Origin: Porifericola rhodea | GTDB taxonomy: Bacteria; Bacteroidota; Bacteroidia; Cytophagales; Cyclobacteriaceae | Assembly (NCBI RefSeq): GCF_030506305.1 | Contig: NZ_CP119421.1 | Span: forward strand, 3,860,501 to 3,924,500 | Direction of reading: 5' to 3' | DNA: 64,000 bases | In this document: piece after piece, positions 45,923-54,533 of the stretch | Position numbering within the stretch: the first letter of the stretch is position 1 | Layout of the letters: every line of letters begins with the position of its first letter | The notes under the pieces: generated by a model | What the model was told of the DNA's origin: nothing | Database searches by the model: none | The model's input: only the letters and a program-made list of their open reading frames with translations | Program-made: the position numbers and the translations under genes

Positions 45923-47032
45923 ATGGAGTATAAGATATTAGTATTAACGCCAGATCTCAGAGTACCAGGAGGAGTTAGTAATTATTACGAAACACTTAAA
46001 CTGGAAGAAGTTGCCGAAGTAGAGTACTTTTTTGTCAGCCCTGAAAAAGATGAATCTTTATATGGTGTGGTATGGCGGATGCTTACTAACTATATAGCGT
46101 TTATTAAATTGTTACGAAAAGGCAATATTAAGCTTGTACATATTAATCCTTCATTGAACTTAAAGTCTTTTATTAGAGATGGCCTATATGTAATTCTTTC
46201 TCACCTTCTACGAAAAAAAACTTTGGTGTTCTTTCATGGTTGGTCTGATGAGTTTGAATTAAGGATACATAATAAAAGCTATTTGAAGTTTTTCTTTAAC
46301 CATTCTTTTAAAAGATGTAAGGACATTATTGTACTCAGTGACTCTTTTAGAAGAAAGCTTATAAGTTTGGGGTGTAGTGAGTCACACACAAAATTCTGGA
46401 TTGAAACTACAGTTGCTGATACTTCATTTCTGGAAGGGTTTTCTTTAGAAGAAAAAATAACAACTTATAAAAAGCTAAATCATTGTAGGATTTTGTTTCT
46501 CTCCAGAATAGAAGAAACTAAAGGAGTTTTTATCACTATCAATGCTTTCAAAAAGCTCCAGGATGACTTACCGGATAAGTCTTTTGAACTTATTATTGCA
46601 GGTGATGGTAGTGCTTTAAATGATGCTAAAAAAGTAGTAGAAGAGCAGAGAGTTCCAAACGTTACTTTTACTGGTTATGTAAGAGGTGAAGGCAAAGGAA
46701 TAGAGCTACATAAGGCTCATATATTTTTGTTTCCAACTTACTATGGAGAGGGGATGCCTACCAACATTCTTGAAGGTATGTTATATGGTATGCCTATCGT
46801 CTCCAGATACAATGCAGGTATAGCAGATTCGGTAGGTGATGGAGAGAATGGATTTTTAACTGAAAGTAAAGAGCCATCAGTGTTCACAGATATGCTAAAG
46901 AAAATAGTTCAAAACCCCGAACTATATGAAAGAATGGTTAGAATAAATCACAAGAAAGCACTTGAGAACTTTGCTTCTGAAAACGTAAGAGAGCGAATAC
47001 TAAAAATTTACCAAACCATAATTGAAAGGTAA
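45923..47032 (+). CDS. Glycosyltransferase, GT4-type
   Basis: The product of 369 aa has an N-terminal LVLTPDLRVPGGVSNYYETL and the donor-side IAGDGSALNDAKK, FPTYYGEGMPTNILEGMLYG (E276/E284), and GDGENGFL. It is a typical GT4 retaining transferase. A TTG one codon upstream (45920) is possible. The gene ends 2 bp from the stop of the convergent beta-helix gene, so the two strands meet here with no terminator in between, and read-through antisense RNA is likely. Confidence 0.92.
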   Translation: MEYKILVLTPDLRVPGGVSNYYETLKLEEVAEVEYFFVSPEKDESLYGVVWRMLTNYIAFIKLLRKGNIKLVHINPSLNLKSFIRDGLYVILSHLLRKKTLVFFHGWSDEFELRIHNKSYLKFFFNHSFKRCKDIIVLSDSFRRKLISLGCSESHTKFWIETTVADTSFLEGFSLEEKITTYKKLNHCRILFLSRIEETKGVFITINAFKKLQDDLPDKSFELIIAGDGSALNDAKKVVEEQRVPNVTFTGYVRGEGKGIELHKAHIFLFPTYYGEGMPTNILEGMLYGMPIVSRYNAGIADSVGDGENGFLTESKEPSVFTDMLKKIVQNPELYERMVRINHKKALENFASENVRERILKIYQTIIER

Positions 47033-47034
47033 CA

Positions 47035-48888
47035 TCAGTTATTTTTTGGAATTGATTCAAAGGCACCGATATCAGGTTTGTTAGTGATAAGGTTACCTTT
47101 GATATCCTTTTTGTAAGCACTCATATCAACTCCCTGGTCTACAGCGGGAGCGTTTTCTCTAAGACCAAAGTCCATTTTGCTGAGGTTAAGAAAGAGTAAT
47201 GAGAGGGCGTTGCTTTTGTCATTCTGGCCGTTATAGGCTCCAGTACTTTTACCACCCGCCAGGATGTTATTTTTTCCAGTGGCTTTCCCACTGCTGACCA
47301 ATGCTCTGATATCCTTGTCTTTACCTTGTAGTATGTTGTTGCAGATTTCTACGTTTCCTGCATAGGATCCCTGCGTATAGAGTTTAAGCGCATCGGTTCC
47401 AGCATTGATCACGGTATTATTAAAAACTTGGAAGCCTTTGCTGTTCAAAGCGCCATTGATTTCAATGCCTACTTCACCTATGTTGTAAATGAGGTTACCG
47501 TACACCTGGCCGCTTTTAGAATTGTTGGTAGTAATACCCACTTGCTTGCCCTTAAGGTTGTGGTAGATGTTGTAGATAGTGTTATATCGTACAATAACAT
47601 TTTCACTGAAGAGCTCACCTACTCCGCTGGCCGTTTGTCCGGCACTATTATATCCGCCGGCTTTGATGCCTCTACCAGATTTGGTGTTTTTATGAGGAGA
47701 GTGAATAGTATTATGCTCAATAATAATATTCTTAGCCCCATAAGTTTCAATACCGTTACTGTAGAATCCGAAGACTTTGTTTTTACGGATCACAAAATTG
47801 TTCATGTCCCCTCTAGAGGTAAGTATATTTTCCCAGGGGTCGCTGCTACCTTCCTTGACGATATCTCTGGCGATACAATTCTCAATACGACCACCTTCGT
47901 GTATGGTATGTCTACCGTCAAAGGGCCAGATCTGGGTACCGATAAGACAGCGGAAATGTCCATAGACTTCAGAGTTAAGCACCTGTGGATGGGTTGTGTT
48001 AAAAAGGGCTGACTCTTTATGGCTGCTGTTATACACCCAAGTATTAGTTCTGATACCAAAGTATCCATTCTGATTAGTAGCGCTTACCTCACAGTTGCTA
48101 ACGACAGGATACTTACAACCTAAAAGCTGTATTCCATCATCGCTGGCTCTTCCGGGTCCATCTACAATGACATTGATATTATCAATCAAGACATAGTCTC
48201 CTCTTACACTCAGGGTAGCACCTTTGAGGATATAGCCTTTATACTTAAACTCAGAAGTAGAGCCACTCACCCCATTACTTTTGATGACAGGTTTTTTCCC
48301 ATTACCGTAAGCCCCGAAAGTAATGTAGTTGTTAGGGGATCCAGATTTATTGATAATGATGTTATCGTTCCACTGGTCACCTCTTTTAAGAAGGACAAAA
48401 TCTCCAGGTCCTACTTTGTCGAGAGCTTTATCAATAGAACGTAGAGGAGCCTTAGGACTAGTACCATTAAAGCTATCATTTCCGGATGTAGAGACGTAGA
48501 AGATTTGTCCCTTACCATGATAAGCGGAAGTTTGATTGTGTACATCTAAGTCTTCAAACCCCTGGAGCGGTAGTCCATCGGCAAAGGCATCGCCAAGCTC
48601 AGGCCAGTAGAGGAGTTTGAAGTCATCATCAGGTAGAGCGTAGTCGGTGAGAGAGAAGACTAGTTGGTTGGAACCACTTCCACCGATGAGTTTATCAATG
48701 CGTGCGGCTCCACCAGTAAGTCGGAAGCCATCTGCGTTAGAGACGGTGATATTCTGATTAAAGCTAACAACTAGATAGTTACTACGACTATCACTAATTA
48801 CCGCATCTTTTACAGATTGACCTAAGCATGTTATTATCCAAAAGTAAGCAACTGATGTCAAAAATATAATCTTTTGCTTCTGCACCAT
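47035..48888 (-). CDS. Secreted parallel beta-helix protein, short form (no anchor)
   Basis: The product of 617 aa has a signal peptide (about 1-24), an all-beta N-terminal domain (DAVISDSRSNYLVVSF onwards, about 27-120), and a right-handed parallel beta-helix (about 125-600) that starts YVSTSGNDSFNGTSPKAPL, as in polysaccharide lyases and epimerases. It ends with GAFESIPKNN, so it has no sorting domain. The 585-residue core is identical to that of the neighbouring long form. I see no catalytic triad I can name, so lyase, hydrolase or epimerase are all open. In this locus it probably acts on the exported polysaccharide. Confidence 0.85.
   Translation of the reverse strand: MVQKQKIIFLTSVAYFWIITCLGQSVKDAVISDSRSNYLVVSFNQNITVSNADGFRLTGGAARIDKLIGGSGSNQLVFSLTDYALPDDDFKLLYWPELGDAFADGLPLQGFEDLDVHNQTSAYHGKGQIFYVSTSGNDSFNGTSPKAPLRSIDKALDKVGPGDFVLLKRGDQWNDNIIINKSGSPNNYITFGAYGNGKKPVIKSNGVSGSTSEFKYKGYILKGATLSVRGDYVLIDNINVIVDGPGRASDDGIQLLGCKYPVVSNCEVSATNQNGYFGIRTNTWVYNSSHKESALFNTTHPQVLNSEVYGHFRCLIGTQIWPFDGRHTIHEGGRIENCIARDIVKEGSSDPWENILTSRGDMNNFVIRKNKVFGFYSNGIETYGAKNIIIEHNTIHSPHKNTKSGRGIKAGGYNSAGQTASGVGELFSENVIVRYNTIYNIYHNLKGKQVGITTNNSKSGQVYGNLIYNIGEVGIEINGALNSKGFQVFNNTVINAGTDALKLYTQGSYAGNVEICNNILQGKDKDIRALVSSGKATGKNNILAGGKSTGAYNGQNDKSNALSLLFLNLSKMDFGLRENAPAVDQGVDMSAYKKDIKGNLITNKPDIGAFESIPKNN
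47055..48809 (-). repeat. 1755-bp direct repeat, copy A
   Basis: Copy A lies 3748 bp from copy B (50803-52557) in the same orientation. I compared several lines and the translated products in three frames and found no difference. The ends fall within coding sequence, with no inverted repeats, target-site duplication or transposase. Confidence 0.95.
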
Positions 48889-48948
48889 ATCTATCGTTTT
48901 TGCTTAAAAATGATGTTGGCTTTGATATTAGTTTAAAAAATATCAAAA

Positions 48949-48977
48949 AAAAAGGGCTATTGAAAATAGCCCTTTTT
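48949..48977. terminator. Bidirectional terminator between the two beta-helix genes
   Basis: A perfect 13-bp stem, AAAAAGGGCTATT / AATAGCCCTTTTT, with loop GAA, lies 20 bp past the stop of the long-form gene. It separates the two genes, so the short form needs its own promoter in the 60 bp before its start. Confidence 0.92.
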
Positions 48978-48997
48978 GGTTAGAATAAGTTTCGTAT

Positions 48998-51900
48998 TTA
49001 TCGCTTTAGAAGATTTACATTTTTGATAATCTGACCATTTGACGATAGAGATAAGATATATTTACCTGTAGGTAAATTATACTGCTCTATCCCTAATTGA
49101 ATCTGAAAGCCAGGGTTTGATAGCTCCTGGGCTAAAACTATTCTACCATTCATGTCAACTATTTTAAGGCTAACTGATCCATAAATCTGATCAAACTTAA
49201 TATTGAGGTATGCATCTACTGGGTTGGGGTATACTAATATCTCGCCAGTATTTGGAAATAGTGAATCCTCGATATTATCATCCTTTAGTGTTTGTGTTTC
49301 ATTAGTATTTTTCGTTACGGATTTTGATGAAGAAGCTACTCTTGCGTTATTATTTAAGCTGGAGGCAAGCTTGTTAGAAGGAATAAGTTTCTTGCTTACT
49401 CCAGGGCCTGCATATCTTACTTCTAATACTTCACCATGACTACGCTCAAAGAAAGTTACTTTTATCGGATGCCATCCTTTAGTTAAGTAAACTTTACCTG
49501 ATACTTCTTCTGCTGCATGTACACCGTCATTATCAACAATCTCTTTGCTATTTATATACAGTTTTGATCCGTCATCTGAAGTGGTGTAGAAAGTATAAGT
49601 ACCATCAGAATCAATCTGAATGTAACCTTCGTATACAAAGCCAAACCGTTCTTCACTTTCTCTTGGCTCAAGAGAAAAATTGTTCACTTTACCAGATTTT
49701 TCAACATTCAATTTGCTAAAGTCAGGTAACTGATACCAATACCCTTCATAGTACTTATAATTTAATCCTGCTTCTACACTTGGTTCATCTGGTTCTGGTG
49801 TAGGGGTTGGCTCAGGTGTAGTGTCGGTTTTTTCTGTATAAAGCTTGCTACCAGGTATTATTTGTTTGCTTACTCCAGGTCCTGCATATTTTACTTCCAA
49901 TAGTTGGCCACTGGAGCGCTCAAAGAAAGTTACTTTTATAGGATGCAAACCTTTGGTAAGATATACGTTGCCAGACTTTTCTGTTGGTCCATGCAGCCCA
50001 TCATTATTAACAATCTCTTTGCTATTTATATACAGTTTTGATCCGTCATCTGAAGTTGTATAGAAAGTATATGTACCATCGGAATCAATTTGAATGTAAC
50101 CTTCGTATACAAAAGCAATTTTATCGTTTCTCTCTCTTGGACTAATATTAAAGTTAGTTATTCTACCGCTTTTATAAGCTTTAAGTTTACTAAAATCAGG
50201 CAGTTGCGTCCAATCACCATGGTAATACTTGTAATTAAGTCCTGCTTCGGCATCAGGCTGTTCGGGTGAAGGTGTTGCGTTGCCTTTGTCTGTAAATAAT
50301 TTTGTGGTAGGAATTAATTTCTTACTAACTCCTGGCCCAGCGTACTCAACTTCTAAAATCTGGCCTCTGGTACGCTCGAAGTAATTCACTTCAATGGAAT
50401 GTAGCCCTTTAGTCAGGTAAATTTTGCCAGACTTTTCAACGGCTCCATGCAAGCCGTCATTATCTACAATTTTTTGATTGTTGATAAATAGCTCAGAGCC
50501 ATCGTCAGAAGTAGTGTAAAAAGTGTAAGTGCCATCCGTATCAATTTGGATATAAGCCGAAAACTCAAAACCAAAATATTCTTCTCTATTCCTTGGACTT
50601 AAGGTGAAGTTACTTACTTGTCCAGACTTGACAGCCTGAATTTTGCTAAAGTTGGGCAACCTTGTCCATTCTCCCTGGTAGTAACTATAGTTTACGCCAT
50701 TTTCTCCCGTAGGCTCTTCAGGTTCTGGGGTAGGAGTTGGTTCAGGTTCTGGAGTTGGCTCTGGTGTAGGGGTTGGAGTAGGAACAGCAGATTCATCAAA
50801 ATATTCAAAGGCACCGATATCAGGTTTGTTAGTGATAAGGTTACCTTTGATATCCTTTTTGTAAGCACTCATATCAACTCCCTGGTCTACAGCGGGAGCG
50901 TTTTCTCTAAGACCAAAGTCCATTTTGCTGAGGTTAAGAAAGAGTAATGAGAGGGCGTTGCTTTTGTCATTCTGGCCGTTATAGGCTCCAGTACTTTTAC
51001 CACCCGCCAGGATGTTATTTTTTCCAGTGGCTTTCCCACTGCTGACCAATGCTCTGATATCCTTGTCTTTACCTTGTAGTATGTTGTTGCAGATTTCTAC
51101 GTTTCCTGCATAGGATCCCTGCGTATAGAGTTTAAGCGCATCGGTTCCAGCATTGATCACGGTATTATTAAAAACTTGGAAGCCTTTGCTGTTCAAAGCG
51201 CCATTGATTTCAATGCCTACTTCACCTATGTTGTAAATGAGGTTACCGTACACCTGGCCGCTTTTAGAATTGTTGGTAGTAATACCCACTTGCTTGCCCT
51301 TAAGGTTGTGGTAGATGTTGTAGATAGTGTTATATCGTACAATAACATTTTCACTGAAGAGCTCACCTACTCCGCTGGCCGTTTGTCCGGCACTATTATA
51401 TCCGCCGGCTTTGATGCCTCTACCAGATTTGGTGTTTTTATGAGGAGAGTGAATAGTATTATGCTCAATAATAATATTCTTAGCCCCATAAGTTTCAATA
51501 CCGTTACTGTAGAATCCGAAGACTTTGTTTTTACGGATCACAAAATTGTTCATGTCCCCTCTAGAGGTAAGTATATTTTCCCAGGGGTCGCTGCTACCTT
51601 CCTTGACGATATCTCTGGCGATACAATTCTCAATACGACCACCTTCGTGTATGGTATGTCTACCGTCAAAGGGCCAGATCTGGGTACCGATAAGACAGCG
51701 GAAATGTCCATAGACTTCAGAGTTAAGCACCTGTGGATGGGTTGTGTTAAAAAGGGCTGACTCTTTATGGCTGCTGTTATACACCCAAGTATTAGTTCTG
51801 ATACCAAAGTATCCATTCTGATTAGTAGCGCTTACCTCACAGTTGCTAACGACAGGATACTTACAACCTAAAAGCTGTATTCCATCATCGCTGGCTCTTC

Positions 51901-52645
51901 CGGGTCCATCTACAATGACATTGATATTATCAATCAAGACATAGTCTCCTCTTACACTCAGGGTAGCACCTTTGAGGATATAGCCTTTATACTTAAACTC
52001 AGAAGTAGAGCCACTCACCCCATTACTTTTGATGACAGGTTTTTTCCCATTACCGTAAGCCCCGAAAGTAATGTAGTTGTTAGGGGATCCAGATTTATTG
52101 ATAATGATGTTATCGTTCCACTGGTCACCTCTTTTAAGAAGGACAAAATCTCCAGGTCCTACTTTGTCGAGAGCTTTATCAATAGAACGTAGAGGAGCCT
52201 TAGGACTAGTACCATTAAAGCTATCATTTCCGGATGTAGAGACGTAGAAGATTTGTCCCTTACCATGATAAGCGGAAGTTTGATTGTGTACATCTAAGTC
52301 TTCAAACCCCTGGAGCGGTAGTCCATCGGCAAAGGCATCGCCAAGCTCAGGCCAGTAGAGGAGTTTGAAGTCATCATCAGGTAGAGCGTAGTCGGTGAGA
52401 GAGAAGACTAGTTGGTTGGAACCACTTCCACCGATGAGTTTATCAATGCGTGCGGCTCCACCAGTAAGTCGGAAGCCATCTGCGTTAGAGACGGTGATAT
52501 TCTGATTAAAGCTAACAACTAGATAGTTACTACGACTATCACTAATTACCGCATCTTCAACCACTATCTGTCCCAATGCACTTAATGCTGTGCTAGTAAT
52601 AAGTAGTAATAAGATGAAACCTACTTTAAAGGTAGAAATTCTCAT
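48998..52645 (-). CDS. Secreted beta-helix protein, long form with three PA14 domains and T9SS sorting domain
   Basis: The product of 1215 aa starts at ATG 52645 (MRISTFKVGFILLLLITS, signal peptide to about residue 25); a more distal Met at 52699 lacks a signal-like start. The order is signal, all-beta domain, beta-helix (the same 585 residues as the short form), a Pro/Thr/Glu-rich linker, three PA14 domains separated by similar linkers, and a C-terminal T9SS type A sorting domain (GEILVYPNPVDAYLNIKF to NGQIIKNVNLLKR). PA14 domains often bind glycans. The protein is likely exported by the type IX system and anchored on the cell surface. Confidence 0.9.
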   Translation of the reverse strand: MRISTFKVGFILLLLITSTALSALGQIVVEDAVISDSRSNYLVVSFNQNITVSNADGFRLTGGAARIDKLIGGSGSNQLVFSLTDYALPDDDFKLLYWPELGDAFADGLPLQGFEDLDVHNQTSAYHGKGQIFYVSTSGNDSFNGTSPKAPLRSIDKALDKVGPGDFVLLKRGDQWNDNIIINKSGSPNNYITFGAYGNGKKPVIKSNGVSGSTSEFKYKGYILKGATLSVRGDYVLIDNINVIVDGPGRASDDGIQLLGCKYPVVSNCEVSATNQNGYFGIRTNTWVYNSSHKESALFNTTHPQVLNSEVYGHFRCLIGTQIWPFDGRHTIHEGGRIENCIARDIVKEGSSDPWENILTSRGDMNNFVIRKNKVFGFYSNGIETYGAKNIIIEHNTIHSPHKNTKSGRGIKAGGYNSAGQTASGVGELFSENVIVRYNTIYNIYHNLKGKQVGITTNNSKSGQVYGNLIYNIGEVGIEINGALNSKGFQVFNNTVINAGTDALKLYTQGSYAGNVEICNNILQGKDKDIRALVSSGKATGKNNILAGGKSTGAYNGQNDKSNALSLLFLNLSKMDFGLRENAPAVDQGVDMSAYKKDIKGNLITNKPDIGAFEYFDESAVPTPTPTPEPTPEPEPTPTPEPEEPTGENGVNYSYYQGEWTRLPNFSKIQAVKSGQVSNFTLSPRNREEYFGFEFSAYIQIDTDGTYTFYTTSDDGSELFINNQKIVDNDGLHGAVEKSGKIYLTKGLHSIEVNYFERTRGQILEVEYAGPGVSKKLIPTTKLFTDKGNATPSPEQPDAEAGLNYKYYHGDWTQLPDFSKLKAYKSGRITNFNISPRERNDKIAFVYEGYIQIDSDGTYTFYTTSDDGSKLYINSKEIVNNDGLHGPTEKSGNVYLTKGLHPIKVTFFERSSGQLLEVKYAGPGVSKQIIPGSKLYTEKTDTTPEPTPTPEPDEPSVEAGLNYKYYEGYWYQLPDFSKLNVEKSGKVNNFSLEPRESEERFGFVYEGYIQIDSDGTYTFYTTSDDGSKLYINSKEIVDNDGVHAAEEVSGKVYLTKGWHPIKVTFFERSHGEVLEVRYAGPGVSKKLIPSNKLASSLNNNARVASSSKSVTKNTNETQTLKDDNIEDSLFPNTGEILVYPNPVDAYLNIKFDQIYGSVSLKIVDMNGRIVLAQELSNPGFQIQLGIEQYNLPTGKYILSLSSNGQIIKNVNLLKR
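49375..50700 (-). repeat. Three tandem PA14-domain repeats
   Basis: Three coding repeats of about 400 bp lie at roughly 50300-50700, 49840-50255 and 49375-49780. Each encodes a G-x-Y-x-Y-x-G-W-x-L-P-D-F-S-K type start, the core DGTYTFYTTSDDGS, and a G-H-x-x-E/K-x-Y-F/TFFER stretch. Linkers between them are Pro/Thr/Glu-rich and the DNA there is made of short G/T-rich units, which may slip. Confidence 0.85.
50803..52557 (-). repeat. 1755-bp direct repeat, copy B
   Basis: Copy B of the repeat lies in the long-form gene. Outside these borders the two genes differ at once: on the 5' side the signal peptides differ, on the 3' side the short form stops and the long form runs into the linker. Confidence 0.95.
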
Positions 52646-52668
52646 GATTATCTGATTGTATAAAGTGT

Positions 52669-52699
52669 CAAATTGTATTTCCATTTGCACTACTATCAA
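52669..52699 (-). promoter_or_regulatory. Possible promoter of the long-form beta-helix gene
   Basis: On the minus strand TTG (52697-52699) and TACAATTTG (52669-52677) are 19 bp apart. The -7 box has three, not two, bases between TA and TTTG, so the match is approximate. It lies 24 bp before the ATG at 52645. Confidence 0.35.
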
Positions 52700-53402
52700 T
52701 CAGAGCACCAATTGATCTAGACAGCTAGTTATCTATGTTAGTAAAAAGAGCAAGTTTATACGTGTCAATGAGTAAATTTGAGAGTATTTGAAAAATTATA
52801 TAACTACTGATACATGGGGTCAAAAATAATATTTAGTTAAAAAAGCCTATATGGATTAATAGAGAGGGGTTACTAAGTATAATAATGAAAGATGAGTACG
52901 ATGTAAGGTAATGAGTTTTAAGAAGAAATATGTAGGAGAAAAAAAAGTGAAATTTTTTGAAACACTAAATTAATACAATAGTTAATCTTAATTTGATATT
53001 CTGTTTTTTTCATTTTTAGAATGATAATGATAGATATACCAGCTCTTAAATATCAACTTTATATAAATATAGCCTGAATTTTTAAAATTATTTAATGTAT
53101 ATGAATTCAGCCTCTCCAATAATAAAATAAGAATATTAAAAAAAATTGTTTGAAAAGTTATAAAAAGTGGCGTATGATATAACATGAAATTTATAAATAC
53201 AGTACCACATTTACATTTCTCTCCAGATGCACCAATAATAGCATTAACAATTTATTCTGAAGCTATTCACTTTTAAAAAGACAAGAAGAAGATACTAGCT
53301 AAAAAAGAATACTTTGAAAAGTTATATTTTATATGTTAATACACTAATTAATGAGTAGCTTTAATAGGGTGTGAAAGCGCAGCTCTTAAAATTTTATTGA
53401 AG
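52700..53402. other. AT-rich gene-poor stretch between the beta-helix genes and the capsule operon
   Basis: About 700 bp without a convincing gene. The only small open frame (52988-53185, minus, 65 codons) is biased in a way that fits AT-rich noise. I see no tRNA, terminal inverted repeats, or remnants of a transposase. It may hold an unrecognised small RNA or a relic of a removed gene. Confidence 0.6.
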
Positions 53403-53431
53403 AGAAGAGGATACATAATATATCCTCTTCT
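53403..53431. terminator. Hairpin at the end of the capsule operon
   Basis: AGAAGAGGATA and TATCCTCTTCT pair exactly (11 bp) over a seven-base loop, 8 bp beyond the stop of the ATP-grasp gene. The T-run on the minus strand is weak, so termination may be partial. Confidence 0.75.
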
Positions 53432-53439
53432 ACATTTAA

Positions 53440-54531
53440 TTATTTATTAATAATGTTGAAGAACTTTTGATTCAATGATTTTTCTTCAATTGTGATATCT
53501 GGTTGTATAAGCTCGGGCATTCCTAGTAAATCAACTAAATGCCAGTATTGTGGCCAATAATGACCTTCATGCCAATTCATCTCTTCATCCCAATATCCCG
53601 GACATTTAATTACACTTTGGCCATGTGTATATGATATTTCGCAGATTACAGGTTCATTATGCTCATCATATAAGAAATCATAAGCCATGCATTGATAATT
53701 GAGTGTTCTTGAAACTTGCTGAGCAAGCTTGATACACCTTAAGTCAATATTAGCAGGTTCTAGATCTAATTTTTTGCTACCAGAAGCTCTAAAGTCGTTT
53801 TCCCTATTGAATCGACGAAATGCGAAAGCTCTACCACCTATGACGACTACCCTTGTATCAAAAGTATTATCAGGCATAAATTTTTGGAATAGCGCATAGT
53901 TCTTATGTAACTGCCATCTAAAATTAATATCTTCTCCGTTTAAAGTTTTTAGAAGATTCCCTCCCCAATGTCTAATTTTCTTGCCTATATCGAAATCTTG
54001 ATATTTGACGTGTCCTTTGTCAGGTATTTTTCCTGAAATAAATCCCGAACCAAAAATTTTCTTAATAAGTTTTTTGCCTCTATTACGAGATTTAATCATT
54101 ATAACGTTACTGGAACTTGCTCCTCCCTTGAGTTTGAAGATTACTGGAAGCTCTGTACTATCCATCCAACTCAATGCGCTTTGTTTATCCCAAAACACAT
54201 AACTATCAATAGCCGGAAACCCATGAGCTTTTAACTGAAAAAATTGTTTTATTTTATCATCATAATGCCAATAAGTATGATAATTAGGTAAACATCCTTT
54301 CTTAAAATCTTTTTCAATAATAGGGAGAATAGTATGACCCAGTTGGTGGTGATCACTAGTATCAAGCCATCTGGATAGAAAAAAGTCTATGCTTTCAATT
54401 TTTTTCCAAAAATCAGGCTGACTTGCATGTAGTCTGATACTTTCAATATGATTATGAATTAGAATCTTTTCATAGATTTCTTCAAAATCAGATAATTTTT
54501 GTTTGGAAAATTGATGAATACCAACTTTCAT
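53440..54531 (-). CDS. ATP-grasp ligase of unknown substrate
   Basis: The product of 363 aa has an ATP-grasp core: K133/K135 and a loop GGASSS (136-141), the central DTRVVVIGGRAFAFRR with D226, a metal-side D285 and E298 in CEISY. The usual second metal ligand (E-x-N) is a Ser here (E298-I-S300). ATP-grasp enzymes join a carboxylate to an amine or thiol. In this operon it might add an amino acid or peptide to the polysaccharide or to a precursor. It follows capA by 2 bp. Confidence 0.85.
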   Translation of the reverse strand: MKVGIHQFSKQKLSDFEEIYEKILIHNHIESIRLHASQPDFWKKIESIDFFLSRWLDTSDHHQLGHTILPIIEKDFKKGCLPNYHTYWHYDDKIKQFFQLKAHGFPAIDSYVFWDKQSALSWMDSTELPVIFKLKGGASSSNVIMIKSRNRGKKLIKKIFGSGFISGKIPDKGHVKYQDFDIGKKIRHWGGNLLKTLNGEDINFRWQLHKNYALFQKFMPDNTFDTRVVVIGGRAFAFRRFNRENDFRASGSKKLDLEPANIDLRCIKLAQQVSRTLNYQCMAYDFLYDEHNEPVICEISYTHGQSVIKCPGYWDEEMNWHEGHYWPQYWHLVDLLGMPELIQPDITIEEKSLNQKFFNIINK

Positions 54532-54533
54532 AA

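Noticed and set aside
47428-48012. Plus-strand open frame of 194 codons inside the short-form beta-helix gene (and its twin at 51176-51760)
   Set aside because: It is the antisense shadow of the beta-helix gene. The two copies are identical only because the DNA is repeated.
47055-52557. Mobile element carrying the repeat
   Set aside because: The repeat ends are inside coding sequence with no inverted repeats, target duplications or transposase.
52646-52699. Upstream ATG for the long-form beta-helix gene
   Set aside because: It would place 18 non-signal residues before the signal peptide; the ATG at 52645 gives a proper signal peptide.
52988-53185. Minus-strand open frame of 65 codons in the AT-rich gap
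   Set aside because: Its composition (Ile, Leu, Tyr, Asn, Lys) is what random AT-rich DNA gives, and there is no start context or known motif.
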